Source: Pseudomonas nitroreducens TX1 (lineage in GTDB: Bacteria > Pseudomonadota > Gammaproteobacteria > Pseudomonadales > Pseudomonadaceae). Taken from it: 64,000 nucleotides of DNA. Under the pieces are notes generated by a model. The model did no database searches, was not told where the DNA came from, and worked only from the letters and a program-made list of their open reading frames with translations. Shown here piece by piece: positions 16,531 through 25,119 of the stretch (positions are counted from its first letter, which is position 1; the number at the start of each line of letters is the position of its first letter). Location: NCBI RefSeq assembly GCF_000313755.1, contig NZ_AMZB01000104.1, positions 24,577 to 88,576 of the forward strand, read 5' to 3'. Both the position numbers and the translations under genes were made by a program.

Positions 16531-16733
16531 GTAGGAGCGAGCTTGCTCGCGAACCGCCCAACGTCAGATACGCAGGGCGGATAACCTGGAACAGGTTATC
16601 CGCCGGCACTTCGCGGCGGATAACGCTGGCGCGTTATACGCCCTACGGGCTGAACCTGTAGGAGCGAGCTTGCTCGCGAACTGCCCCATACCGCAGTCGC
16701 CGGCAGATTGTTCGCGAGCAAGCTCGCTCCTAC
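16531..16733. repeat. Composite of two Pseudomonas intergenic repeat families
   Basis: GTAGGAGCGAGCTTGCTCGC occurs at 16531 and again at 16658, and in inverted form at 16711-16733; the last two form a REP doublet. Between them lies a member of a second family: a 12-bp hairpin GGCGGATAACCT/AGGTTATCCGCC (16576-16604) followed by GCGGATAACGC...GCGTTATACGCCCTAC. Related copies of the second family are at 30041 and 38102. Confidence 0.85.
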
Positions 16734-16740
16734 AAACAGC

Positions 16741-16770
16741 AAAAAAGCCCCACGATGCGGGGCTTTTTTT
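16741..16770. terminator. Bidirectional intrinsic terminator
   Basis: AAAAAAGCCCC and GGGGCTTTTTTT flank a seven-base loop. It ends plus-strand transcripts from the thioredoxin-like gene and minus-strand transcripts from the TonB receptor gene. Confidence 0.9.
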
Positions 16771-16787
16771 CGTTCAGGCCAGGCGGA

Positions 16788-19190
16788 TCACATCGAGTAC
16801 TTCACCGTGAACATCAGGTTGCGCGGCTCGCCGTAGTTCAGGTTGCCGAAGCTGATGCCGCTGTAATAGTACTTGTCGAAGATGTTGTTGAAGTTCACCC
16901 GGGTGTCGATGTTCTCGTTGACCTTGTAGCCGAGCATGGCGTTGGTCACCGTGTAGCCACCCTGCTGGAAGCCGGTGCTGGTGTCCTCGGTCTGGCTCTG
17001 GGTCACGAGGTTGCCGCCAACGCGCCATTTGTGCAGTTCGCCCGGCAGGTTGTAGCTGGTGGCGAGCTTGAACAGGTGGCGCGGCTTGGTCGGGTCGAAG
17101 GGCTTGCCGACGTTGTCTTCGTTGCTGTCGTGCTTGTATTTGGCGTCGACGTAGGTGTATCCCGCCATGGCTTGCCAGTTCTCGGTCAGCGCGCCGCTCA
17201 CTTCCATGTCCACGCCCTGGCTGCGGACCTTGCCCGAGGCACGGGAGCAGTACATGGAGGTCGGCGAACTGGGGCACGGCGAGGGGCCGCTGGTGTCGTC
17301 GGTGGCGCGGTTTTCCTGGTCGATCTGGAACAGCGCGACCTGGGTGTTCAGCGTGCCGCCGAAGTGCTCGCCCTTCAGGCCGATCTCGTAGTTCTTGCCG
17401 GTGATCGGATCGAGCAGGCTGCCGCTGGAGTCGAAGTTGCTCTGCGGCTTGAAGATGTCGGTGTAGCTGGCATAGACCGAATACACATCGTTCAGGTCAT
17501 AGACCACGCCGGCGTAGCGGGTGACGTTGCGGGTGACCTTCTGGGTGCCGGTCTCGTTGTGCGGGTCGGCCTCGTACCAGTCCAGGCGGCCGCCGAGAAT
17601 CACCTTGAGCGGGTCGGCGATGTTCAGGCGGGTGGTGACGTAGGCGCCCTTCTGCTCCTGGTCGAGCTTCATGCCCCACAGGTTCATGTCGATGTCGGGC
17701 TTGGCCACCGAGGACGGGTCCCATTTGGTCGGGTCGAACGGGGTGACCGGCGAGCCGTCCTTGTAGTACAGGTCGCCCCAGCCGCCGTGGCCATCGAAGC
17801 GCTCTTCGCGGTAGCTGCCGCCGAATACCAGCTCGTGCTCGCGGCCGAAGGCCTGGAACGGCCCGTTGGCGAAGGCGTCGTAGCTCTGGTGGTCGTCGGT
17901 GTAGGAGTACTTGCCCGGTCCCTGGATCATGGTCGGACAGCCTTCGGTGTAGTAGCAGCTGTTGTACAGGCCAAGCATCTCGATGCGCGCCCACAGCTTG
18001 TCGGCGGCGACCTTCATCTGCCAGCCGTTGTCGAAGCGGTGCACCACGTCGCCAAACAGGTGGGTGGTGGTGGTATCCCAGTAGGACCAGTCGGCGCCGT
18101 AGTAGTCGGAGCGCTTGAGGTCCAGGTGGCGGCCGCCCAGCGGCGCCGGCAGGCCTACCCAATTGTCGTTCTTGTTGTCGTTCTGGTAGGACGCGCCCAG
18201 GGTCAGGGTGGTATCCGGATTCAGGTCGGCCTCGGTGATACCGTAGAGCACGCCGCGCTCGCCGCTGACCACGTCCTGGAAGCTGTCGCGGGTCTCGTAG
18301 GCGGCCACCGCGCGACCACGCAGGGTACCTTCGCTGTTCAGCGGGCCGGAGACGTCGACCTGGCTGCGGTAGCGGTCCCAGGTGCCGGCGCTGCCTTCCA
18401 GGCTCAGGTGGAAGTCCTGGGTCGGGCGCTTGCGCACCATGTTGACGGCGGCGGCCGGGTTGCCGGCGCCCTGCATCAGCCCCGTTGCGCCGCGCACCAC
18501 TTCGACGCGGTCGAACATCGCCAGGTCCGCGGCGGAAATCACGTCCTGGGTGTAGGTGGAAATGCTGGTGGCGAGCCCGTCGTACATGATGTTGTCGACG
18601 TCGAAACCGCGCGCGGCGTAGCTCACCCGCGCGGGGCCATATTGCTGGACGGTCATGCCGGTGACGCCGCGGATCGCATCGTCGAGGTCCTGCATGTTCT
18701 GGTCGTCCATCTGCTGGCGGGTGACCACGCTGACCGACTGCGGCGTCTCGCGGACGGTCATGTTCAGCTTGGTGGAGGTCTGCATCACGCCCGTGGTGTA
18801 GGAACCGGTGCCTTCGGTGGTACCCGGCGCCACGCTGGCCGCGCCGACGATGTCGGTGGCGCCCAGGTCGACGCTGTCATTGCCCGACGCGCCGCGTGCG
18901 GTACCGCTGACCTGCGCGTTATTGCCGTTGACCGTGCCCTGCAGGCCACTGTCCGCCAGCAGACGATCGAGTGCCTCGCTCGGCTCCATGTTGCCCTTGA
19001 GTGCCGGCGCGCCAACCTTGGCGATCTGGGCACGATCATAGGAAATCCGCATTCCGGTTGCGGATTGCAACTGCTCCAGGGAAGCGGCCAGGGGCTGCTT
19101 GGGCAGGTCGATGGCCACAGGGGCCGCCACTGCGGGGAGAGCAAAAGTGGAGAGACTGAGCAGGAGCGCTCCCGACGCTACGTCTTTCAT
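16788..19190 (-). CDS. TonB-dependent siderophore receptor, FpvA/FpvB-like
   Basis: This outer-membrane receptor (about 800 residues) imports a ferric siderophore with energy from TonB. It has a signal peptide (ALLLSLSTFALPAVAAP), an STN/secretin-N signalling domain (about 30-80, DLPKQPLAASLEQLQSATGM), a TonB box/plug region with QSVSVVTRQQMDDQN and the DNIMYDGL strand, and a 22-strand barrel ending in EPRNLMFTVKYSM. The segment DIFKPQSNFDSSGSLLDPITGK is typical of ferripyoverdine-type receptors, closest in style to FpvB. Although it carries an STN domain, no sigma/anti-sigma pair is adjacent, which is also the case for FpvB. ATG 19190 opens the signal peptide. Confidence 0.85.
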   Translation of the reverse strand: MKDVASGALLLSLSTFALPAVAAPVAIDLPKQPLAASLEQLQSATGMRISYDRAQIAKVGAPALKGNMEPSEALDRLLADSGLQGTVNGNNAQVSGTARGASGNDSVDLGATDIVGAASVAPGTTEGTGSYTTGVMQTSTKLNMTVRETPQSVSVVTRQQMDDQNMQDLDDAIRGVTGMTVQQYGPARVSYAARGFDVDNIMYDGLATSISTYTQDVISAADLAMFDRVEVVRGATGLMQGAGNPAAAVNMVRKRPTQDFHLSLEGSAGTWDRYRSQVDVSGPLNSEGTLRGRAVAAYETRDSFQDVVSGERGVLYGITEADLNPDTTLTLGASYQNDNKNDNWVGLPAPLGGRHLDLKRSDYYGADWSYWDTTTTHLFGDVVHRFDNGWQMKVAADKLWARIEMLGLYNSCYYTEGCPTMIQGPGKYSYTDDHQSYDAFANGPFQAFGREHELVFGGSYREERFDGHGGWGDLYYKDGSPVTPFDPTKWDPSSVAKPDIDMNLWGMKLDQEQKGAYVTTRLNIADPLKVILGGRLDWYEADPHNETGTQKVTRNVTRYAGVVYDLNDVYSVYASYTDIFKPQSNFDSSGSLLDPITGKNYEIGLKGEHFGGTLNTQVALFQIDQENRATDDTSGPSPCPSSPTSMYCSRASGKVRSQGVDMEVSGALTENWQAMAGYTYVDAKYKHDSNEDNVGKPFDPTKPRHLFKLATSYNLPGELHKWRVGGNLVTQSQTEDTSTGFQQGGYTVTNAMLGYKVNENIDTRVNFNNIFDKYYYSGISFGNLNYGEPRNLMFTVKYSM

Positions 19191-19296
19191 CTGCAGAAGG
19201 ATCCTTCGGTGCGAGGTTTTGCGCTCTGGCGGCGCAATGACTCGGGTTGGCGAATGCTGACGTGGTGGACGCCAGCGGGGAGCCAAAGTGTATGCA

Positions 19297-19318
19297 GATG
19301 TAAATTAATTGTAAATGC
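19297..19318 (-). promoter_or_regulatory. Possible Fur box upstream of the TonB receptor
   Basis: The AT-rich run GATGTAAATTAATTGTAAATGC lies about 110 bp upstream of the receptor. It resembles the loose ATTTGCATTT-type Fur sites of Pseudomonas but matches the 19-bp consensus only partly. Iron control of this gene is expected from the family. Confidence 0.35.
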
Positions 19319-19406
19319 GAAGTGTTTGTATCTTATCTCCTATTATTGTCCTTGAATTCGCACCGCCTCCTTTCCTCAAAAGGTCGCACCGTAGTCGGGT
19401 CCGCTC

Positions 19407-20315
19407 CTACGCGCGCGTCTCCAGCATGAACTCGATGAAGGCGCGCACCCGCGACGGCACATGGCGCGCGTGCGGGTAGATCAGCAGGAATGGCCGTGTC
19501 GTCCGGCCGTAGTCCTTGAGCACTTCCACCAAGTCGCCCCGCTCCAGTTCCTCCTGCACAGTGAAGCGATAGGCCTGCATCAGCCCGCCGCCGAACTTGG
19601 CCAGGGTCGCGGTAGCGAGGTAATCCTCCAGCACGGTGAAGCCGCCAGCCGTCTCGATTTCCACTGGCTTGCCGTCGACCTGGAACGTCCAGGGCACGCG
19701 GCGCCCGGTGCTGGGCAGTTCGAACTGGATACATTCATGCCTGGCGAGATCGTCCGGCGTATGCGGCGTGCCGGCACGCGCCAGGTATTCGGGCGTGGCG
19801 ACGACCACGTTCTCCGCCTCCTCGAGGCGCCGCGCCACCAGGCTGGAATCCGCCGGGTCGCGGCCACGGATGGCGAGGTCGTAGCCCTCGTTGGCGAAGT
19901 CGATATTGCGGTTGCTGACATGCACCTCCACCTGCACCTGCGGATAACGTCGGCGAAACTCCGGCAGCCGCGGGAACAAGCGGTAATGCGCGTAGGGCGT
20001 CGGCACGCTGATGCGCAGGCGCCCGGAGGCAATGCTCTGGCCGCCGCTGACCGCGCGCTCGGCATCCACCAGTTGGGTCAGTGCCTGCCGGCATTGCTCG
20101 AAGTAATTGCGGCCATCGTCGGTCAGGCGCATCTGCCGCGTAGTGCGGACGAACAGGCGCACGCCCAGGCGCTCCTCCAGGCGCGCCACCGAGCGACTCA
20201 CCGCGGCCGGCGTGATGCCCGCCTCGTTGGCGGCGGCGGTAAAGCTGCCGGTCTCCGCAGCCAGGCAGAACAACTCGATGCTGCCCAGTTGCAGATCGTC
20301 GAAATGGCGCGTCAT
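19407..20315 (-). CDS. LysR-family transcriptional regulator
   Basis: This 302-residue regulator has the LysR winged HTH (LQLGSIELFCLAAETGSFTAAANEAGITPAAVSRSVARLE) and an effector domain with NIDFANEGYDLAIRGRD, typical of the CrgA/DsdC-like branch. It is divergent from the short-chain dehydrogenase gene at 20448; the 132-bp AT-rich gap must hold both promoters. It is the likely regulator of the dehydrogenase-tautomerase pair. The last codons lie just beyond the receptor's promoter region. Confidence 0.85.
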   Translation of the reverse strand: MTRHFDDLQLGSIELFCLAAETGSFTAAANEAGITPAAVSRSVARLEERLGVRLFVRTTRQMRLTDDGRNYFEQCRQALTQLVDAERAVSGGQSIASGRLRISVPTPYAHYRLFPRLPEFRRRYPQVQVEVHVSNRNIDFANEGYDLAIRGRDPADSSLVARRLEEAENVVVATPEYLARAGTPHTPDDLARHECIQFELPSTGRRVPWTFQVDGKPVEIETAGGFTVLEDYLATATLAKFGGGLMQAYRFTVQEELERGDLVEVLKDYGRTTRPFLLIYPHARHVPSRVRAFIEFMLETRA

Positions 20316-20447
20316 GGCATGACTCTATTAATTACATGAAGTATCAATTCAAATGCCATCAGCCTCATTTTTCAATTACCGATTGCAACCTAGATTGGCC
20401 TCCAAGACGCGGGCACACCGCCCCGCCCCACTCTCGGAGATCTCACC

Positions 20448-21182
20448 ATGAGCAAGACCGTCATCGTTACCGGCGCCTCCAGTGGCCTCGGCTTCGCCAT
20501 CGCCCGCGCCTACCTGGAGCGCGGCTACAACGTGGTCGGCAACGCACGCACCCAGGCCCGCCTGGAGGAAGCCGCCGCGCGGCTGGGCCATCCGTCCAAC
20601 TTCCTCGCCGTCGCCGGCGACATCGCCAAACCGGACACCGCCAGACGCCTGTTCGACCAGGCCATCGAAGCCTTCGGCCGAGTGGACATCCTGATCAACA
20701 ATGCCGGCATCTTCATTCCCAAACCCGTCACTGATTACACCGAGGAAGAAGTCAATGCCATCGTTGCTACCAACCTGATGGGCTTCTTCTACCCGTCGCA
20801 GGCAGCCGCCCGGCACATGGCGGCCAACGGCTCGGGGCACATCATCAGCATTACCGCATCCATCGCGATGCAACCCAACGTGAAGGTCCCGGCGTTGCTG
20901 CCGGTGTTGATCAAGGGCGGCCTGAACAGCGCCGTGCGCGGACTCGCCCTGGAGCTGGCAGCCTCCCACGTGCAGGTCAACGCCGTGGCGCCGGGGATCA
21001 TCGAAACCCCTTTGCACGCCAGTGACGAAGGCACCCACGCCTTCCTGCGCGGACTGTCCCCCAGTGGCAGGATCGGCAACCCGCAGGATATCGTCGACGC
21101 GGTGCTCTACCTGACCGACTCGACCTTCGTCAGCGGAAGCGTCCTCAACGTCGACGGCGGTTCCACCACTGGCGTCTGGTAA
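20448..21182 (+). CDS. SDR-family oxidoreductase lacking the catalytic tyrosine
   Basis: The 244-residue protein is a classical short-chain dehydrogenase fold: NAD(P)-binding TGASSGLG (8-15), NNAG (84-87), the catalytic serine in ISITAS (Ser138), and the C-terminal PGIIETPL and VDGGSTTGVW. The usual Tyr-x-x-x-Lys is changed: the segment is PALLPVLIKGG, with Lys156 in place but proline at the tyrosine position (152). It may have altered chemistry or be a non-classical member. It is divergent from a LysR gene and followed after 29 bp by a tautomerase gene. Confidence 0.85.
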   Translation: MSKTVIVTGASSGLGFAIARAYLERGYNVVGNARTQARLEEAAARLGHPSNFLAVAGDIAKPDTARRLFDQAIEAFGRVDILINNAGIFIPKPVTDYTEEEVNAIVATNLMGFFYPSQAAARHMAANGSGHIISITASIAMQPNVKVPALLPVLIKGGLNSAVRGLALELAASHVQVNAVAPGIIETPLHASDEGTHAFLRGLSPSGRIGNPQDIVDAVLYLTDSTFVSGSVLNVDGGSTTGVW

Positions 21183-21211
21183 CCCCGCTCAATCCCCAAC
21201 GGAGAACCGCC

Positions 21212-21424
21212 ATGCCCTACGTGAACATCCAGGTCACCGACGAAGGCGTCACCGCCGACGAGCGCCGCCAGCTCATCGAAGGTGTCACCGAACTGCTGGA
21301 GCGTGTCCTGCGCAAACCGCCCTCGAGCACTTTCGTGGTGATCCAGGAAATCCCCACCGACAGCTGGGGTGTGGGTGGCGAGACAGTCAAGGCGCTACGT
21401 GCCAGGGAAAAATCCAGGACTTGA
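21212..21424 (+). CDS. 4-oxalocrotonate tautomerase family protein
   Basis: A 70-residue protein beginning MPYVNIQVTDEGVTADERRQ. After removal of Met the N-terminal proline is the catalytic base of 4-OT tautomerases, which act on enol-keto isomers. The family helix ERRQLIEGVTELLERVL and strand TFVVIQEIPTDSWGVGG are both present. It follows the SDR gene by 29 bp, suggesting a common operon under the divergent LysR regulator. The substrate is unknown. Confidence 0.85.
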   Translation: MPYVNIQVTDEGVTADERRQLIEGVTELLERVLRKPPSSTFVVIQEIPTDSWGVGGETVKALRAREKSRT

Positions 21425-21533
21425 GGCAGCGGGCACGCCGGGGGTTCGCATGGGCTCCCGGCGCTTGCCATGCACCAAGCTGGTGCTGATAGGATCGGGG
21501 CCCTCCCGCTCCCACCGTCAGCCGAGGCATGGA

Positions 21534-22730
21534 ATGCTCGCCGCGCTCAAGCGTTATCCACTACAGGTCAACCTGCTGCTAGCCGGCACCTTCCTGCTCA
21601 CCCTGGGCCGGGCCATCACCCTGCCCTTCCTGGTGATCTACCTTTCGACCCGGTTCGTCCTGCCCGTCAGCCGCATCGGCCTGATCCTCGGCGGCGCGCT
21701 GTTTGGAGGCTCGCTGCTGAGCCTCTACGGCGGTTTCCTGATCGACCGGATGCCCGGTTTCCGACTGATCCTCGGCTTCGGCACCTGCTTCGTCGCCGCC
21801 TTCGCCGGCATGCTGCTGAGCACGCAGCTATGGCTGTTCTTCCTGTTCCTGCTGGGCTTCAACTTTGCCTATTCCGTCACCGACGTGGTGGTGAAGACCA
21901 TCTTCGGACGCCTGCTGCCGGCCGGCGAACAGGGCCGCGCCTTCTCCATCCGCTATACGCTGATCAACCTCGCCTATGCCATCGGCCCCTTCATCGGCGC
22001 TGCGCTGGCGCATTGGAGCCAGCACCTGCCTTTCGTGCTCTCGGCGGGCCTGGGCGCGCTCTTCCTGCTGGTTTTTGCGCGCTACGGCGACCGCGGCATG
22101 CGCCCGGCCGAAGGCGTGGCGCCGCCCTCGTTCATCGCGGTGATGGGTGTGCTGGCGAAGGACCACCGGCTGATGTACTTCACCCTCGGCGGCGTGCTCA
22201 CCGCCGTGGTGTTCGGCCAGTTTTCCGCCTATCTCTCGCAGTACCTGGTGGCCACCGGCACTGCGGAATACGCCTACCAGGTCATCCAGACCCTGCTCGG
22301 GGTCAACGCGGTGACCGTGATCGCCCTGCAGTACCTGCTCGGCAAGCGTATCGGCAATGAGCACCTGCAGCGCTGGCTGATCGTCGGCCTGGGGCTGTTC
22401 GTGCTCGGCATCGTCGGTTTCGGCCTGTCCCACAGCCTCTGGCACTGGGGCCTGGCGATGGTGGTGTTCACCCTGGGCGAGATCATCGTGATTCCCGCCG
22501 AATACATGTTCATCGACCGCATCGCCCCGCCCCACCTGCGCGGCGTCTACTACGGCACACAGAATCTGGCCAACCTCGGCGGCGCCTTCGGGCCGATCCT
22601 GGTGGGCGGTTTCCTCGCCCTGTTTGCGCCGCACTGGGTGTTCGTCATGCTCGGCGCCTTCATCATCGGCGGCGGGGTGTTCTACGTGCTCGGCTCAGCG
22701 TTGAGCGAAAGGCAGGCGCGGGGTGCTTGA
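21534..22730 (+). CDS. Major facilitator superfamily transporter
   Basis: The 398-residue inner-membrane protein has about 12 hydrophobic helices in two halves. The loop between helices 2 and 3 reads GGFLIDRMPGFR, a variant of the MFS G-x-L-x-D-R motif, and the first helix region LLLAGTFLLTLGRAITLPFLVIYLS is characteristic of the MdtH-like drug-exporter group. The substrate is unknown. ATG 21534 starts the cytoplasmic N-terminus. It is 110 bp after the tautomerase and probably separately transcribed. Confidence 0.85.
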   Translation: MLAALKRYPLQVNLLLAGTFLLTLGRAITLPFLVIYLSTRFVLPVSRIGLILGGALFGGSLLSLYGGFLIDRMPGFRLILGFGTCFVAAFAGMLLSTQLWLFFLFLLGFNFAYSVTDVVVKTIFGRLLPAGEQGRAFSIRYTLINLAYAIGPFIGAALAHWSQHLPFVLSAGLGALFLLVFARYGDRGMRPAEGVAPPSFIAVMGVLAKDHRLMYFTLGGVLTAVVFGQFSAYLSQYLVATGTAEYAYQVIQTLLGVNAVTVIALQYLLGKRIGNEHLQRWLIVGLGLFVLGIVGFGLSHSLWHWGLAMVVFTLGEIIVIPAEYMFIDRIAPPHLRGVYYGTQNLANLGGAFGPILVGGFLALFAPHWVFVMLGAFIIGGGVFYVLGSALSERQARGA

Positions 22731-22788
22731 CCTCAAGTCCACTTGAACCGGGATGCTGCTTCCATCGACTCACCTGAAGGAATTAGCC

Positions 22789-23292
22789 ATGCCCCACTCG
22801 CTTACGCTTCTGCTGCACATCGCCGCCATCGGCATCGGTGCCACCCTGCTGATGGACGGCTGGGCCCTGCTACGCCAGCGGCTGTTCGGCTTACCCGCGC
22901 TGGATTACGCCCTGGTCGGCCGCTGGGTCGGCCACATGCCACGCGGTCGGTTCCGCCATACCGCCATCGGCAAGGCCGCGCCGGTGGCCGGCGAACGGCC
23001 GCTGGGCTGGACCATCCATTACCTCACCGGCATCGCTTTCGCCCTGGCGCTGGTCGCGCTTGACCGCGACTGGGTCTGCCAACCCTCGCCAGCACCCGCT
23101 GTGCTGTTCGGCGTGGCCACCGTGGCCATGCCGTACTTAATCCTGCAGCCGGCGTTCGGCCTGGGCATCGCCGCCGCGAAGACCGGCGCCCCTGCCAGGG
23201 CAAGGCTGCAAAGCCTGCTCACCCACCTGGTCTTCGGTATCGGCCTGTACCTCGCCGCCCGCCTGCTCGCCCCGGCCCTGTGCGAGGCCTGA
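22789..23292 (+). CDS. DUF2938 family membrane protein
   Basis: A 167-residue protein with four hydrophobic segments and the family signature MDGWALLRQRLFGLPALDYALVGRWVGHMPRGRF, followed by IHYLTGIAFA. DUF2938 proteins are predicted inner-membrane proteins of unknown function. An AAGGA ribosome-binding site precedes ATG 22789. It lies between an MFS gene and a response-regulator gene on the same strand, 45 bp before the latter. Confidence 0.85.
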   Translation: MPHSLTLLLHIAAIGIGATLLMDGWALLRQRLFGLPALDYALVGRWVGHMPRGRFRHTAIGKAAPVAGERPLGWTIHYLTGIAFALALVALDRDWVCQPSPAPAVLFGVATVAMPYLILQPAFGLGIAAAKTGAPARARLQSLLTHLVFGIGLYLAARLLAPALCEA

Positions 23293-23337
23293 GCTGGGCT
23301 ACCCTTCTCTGCGGGAAACGAACATAGGACCGCAGGG

Positions 23338-25026
23338 ATGAGCCGCATCGTCGTCGCCGATCCACAGCCCTTCATCCGCGAGGCGCTACGCCAGCGCCTG
23401 GCGCAGGCCGGCCACGAAGTGGTCGGCGAAACCGGCGACGGCCGCGAAGCGCTGGCCCTGGTGCAACGCCTGCATCCGGACCTGCTGCTGCTCGACCTGG
23501 AGCTGCCCCGCCTGGGAGGCCTGGAGCTCCTGCGCAGGCTGCGCAGCGACAAAGCGCGGCTGAAGACGCTGGTATTCACCCAACTGTCCGGCGCGCACTA
23601 CCACGAGCTGAGCCAGCAGGCCGGTGCCTGTGGCTACGTGCACAAGGGTGATCTGCCCACGGAGCTGGACGAGGCGGTGAAGCTGGTACTCAGCGGCCGC
23701 AAGATCTTTCCCGCGGGACACAACGGCGTTGCCGGCGAGGGGCTTCCACTCGGAGAAGCCATCACCCCGCGCGAGCTGACCGTGCTGCAGTACCTGGCCC
23801 AGGGCTACCGGATCAAGGACATCGCCGACGAACTGGCGATCAGCGACCGCACGGTGAGCACCTACAAGACCCGCCTGCTGGAGAAGACCCGGACCGATTC
23901 ACTGATCGATCTTGTCGCCGCCGCGCAAGTGCGCGGCCTGCTCAGCGATCAGCAGGTCCAATACCTCACACGGCAGTCCGCACCGGCGACCGCCAAGGCA
24001 CAGGACATCGAACAGCTGCTGCAGCTGCTGCCCAATGCGGCCAGCCTGTGGAGCGTCGACGGCGTCCTGCTGGCCTGCAATCAGCGCTACGCCGACCTGC
24101 ATGGCCGCAGCCAGGCCGAGCTGGTCGGCCTGCCGTTTTCGCAGATGAGCCTGGTGGACCCGCAGCAGATCGCCCGCAGCCATCGAGAGTATCTCGAAGG
24201 AGCCACCAGTGGATTGCCATTCTCCCTGGTGGCCTCCGGTAAGGTCGAAGGTGAAACGCGAATCTACCGCCTGATCGGGCTGCCGATCCATGAAGACGAC
24301 GGCTCGATGGTCGGTGTGTTCTGCTACTACGTAGACATCACCGATAACGAACACTTCGTCGAGCGCCTGCAGGAAGCCAAGGTTTACCTGGAGACGCTGT
24401 TCGCCAGCCGGGCGGCGTACCTGCTGGCCTCCGGGCATGAGTTGCTGCGCGATCTGGAGGCCATCTCCCGCCTGTTTGCCGGGTTCCAGGCGAAGTACCC
24501 GGCCGACGCCAGCTTGGAAGCGCTGCCCCTGCACTTGACGAAGATGCGCGAGACGATCGAGGTGCTGGTGGAACTGATCGAACTGGACAGGGGCACCCCG
24601 CTGACACTGCCCCGGCCGGACGAGCTCAACCATCTGACCCGCAAGGCCCTGGGCGCCTGCGATCCGCAACCGTTATTCCAAGCAGACCCGGAGGATCGCT
24701 GGGCCTGGATCGACCCGAGCCGCTACCGGCGCTTGCTCGTCGTGCTGCTGCGCGGCCTGCACAGGGCGCAATTGCCCGCTCTGGCGATCAGCGCCCAGGG
24801 CTGCGCGTTACCCCAGGCCGGAGTCGAGTGGCGACTGACCATTCGCAGTGCGCGGGGTGAGCCGGTGCAACCGCAACTGGCGGCGCTGCCCGACCAGGCA
24901 CGGATCCAATTGGCGCAACGCCTGTGCCGCCTGCTGCATGGCGAGCTGAAACTCGGAAGCGAGACCGAGCCGGACCTCATCGCCTTGATCCAGCTCAAGC
25001 TTCCCAAAGGAAACACGCGCCACTAG
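23338..25026 (+). CDS. Response regulator with REC, LuxR HTH, PAS and decayed histidine-kinase-like end
   Basis: The 562-residue protein is built in an unusual order. Residues 1-120 are a receiver with Asp8 and phospho-acceptor Asp53 (LLLLDLELPRLGG) and a lysine in YVHKGD. Residues about 140-200 are a LuxR-type HTH (LTVLQYLAQGYRIKDIADELAISDRTVSTYKTRLLEK). A PAS domain follows (about 222-340: LLQLLPNAASLWSVDG to GVFCYYVDITD). The last 220 residues resemble a histidine-kinase region: SGHELLRDLEAISRL in place of an H-box and DPSRYRRLLVVLLRGLHRAQ in place of the N-box, but the ATP-binding asparagine and G-boxes are missing. It is probably a DNA-binding regulator with a sensory tail rather than a kinase. 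It ends 93 bp before the large autotransporter, its possible target. Confidence 0.8.
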   Translation: MSRIVVADPQPFIREALRQRLAQAGHEVVGETGDGREALALVQRLHPDLLLLDLELPRLGGLELLRRLRSDKARLKTLVFTQLSGAHYHELSQQAGACGYVHKGDLPTELDEAVKLVLSGRKIFPAGHNGVAGEGLPLGEAITPRELTVLQYLAQGYRIKDIADELAISDRTVSTYKTRLLEKTRTDSLIDLVAAAQVRGLLSDQQVQYLTRQSAPATAKAQDIEQLLQLLPNAASLWSVDGVLLACNQRYADLHGRSQAELVGLPFSQMSLVDPQQIARSHREYLEGATSGLPFSLVASGKVEGETRIYRLIGLPIHEDDGSMVGVFCYYVDITDNEHFVERLQEAKVYLETLFASRAAYLLASGHELLRDLEAISRLFAGFQAKYPADASLEALPLHLTKMRETIEVLVELIELDRGTPLTLPRPDELNHLTRKALGACDPQPLFQADPEDRWAWIDPSRYRRLLVVLLRGLHRAQLPALAISAQGCALPQAGVEWRLTIRSARGEPVQPQLAALPDQARIQLAQRLCRLLHGELKLGSETEPDLIALIQLKLPKGNTRH

Positions 25027-25119
25027 TGCTCCCACTACAACCCAATCAGGCCCCCACGATGGGAGCCCCCGAGCGCCGGCCGGATGCTCGCTCCATAGCC
25101 TTTGCCATGGAGCTGCATC

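Noticed and set aside
16755..19355. Open frame of 866 codons antisense to the TonB receptor
   Set aside because: It mirrors the receptor's high-GC codons, has no family motifs and no sensible start; the receptor on the other strand is certain.
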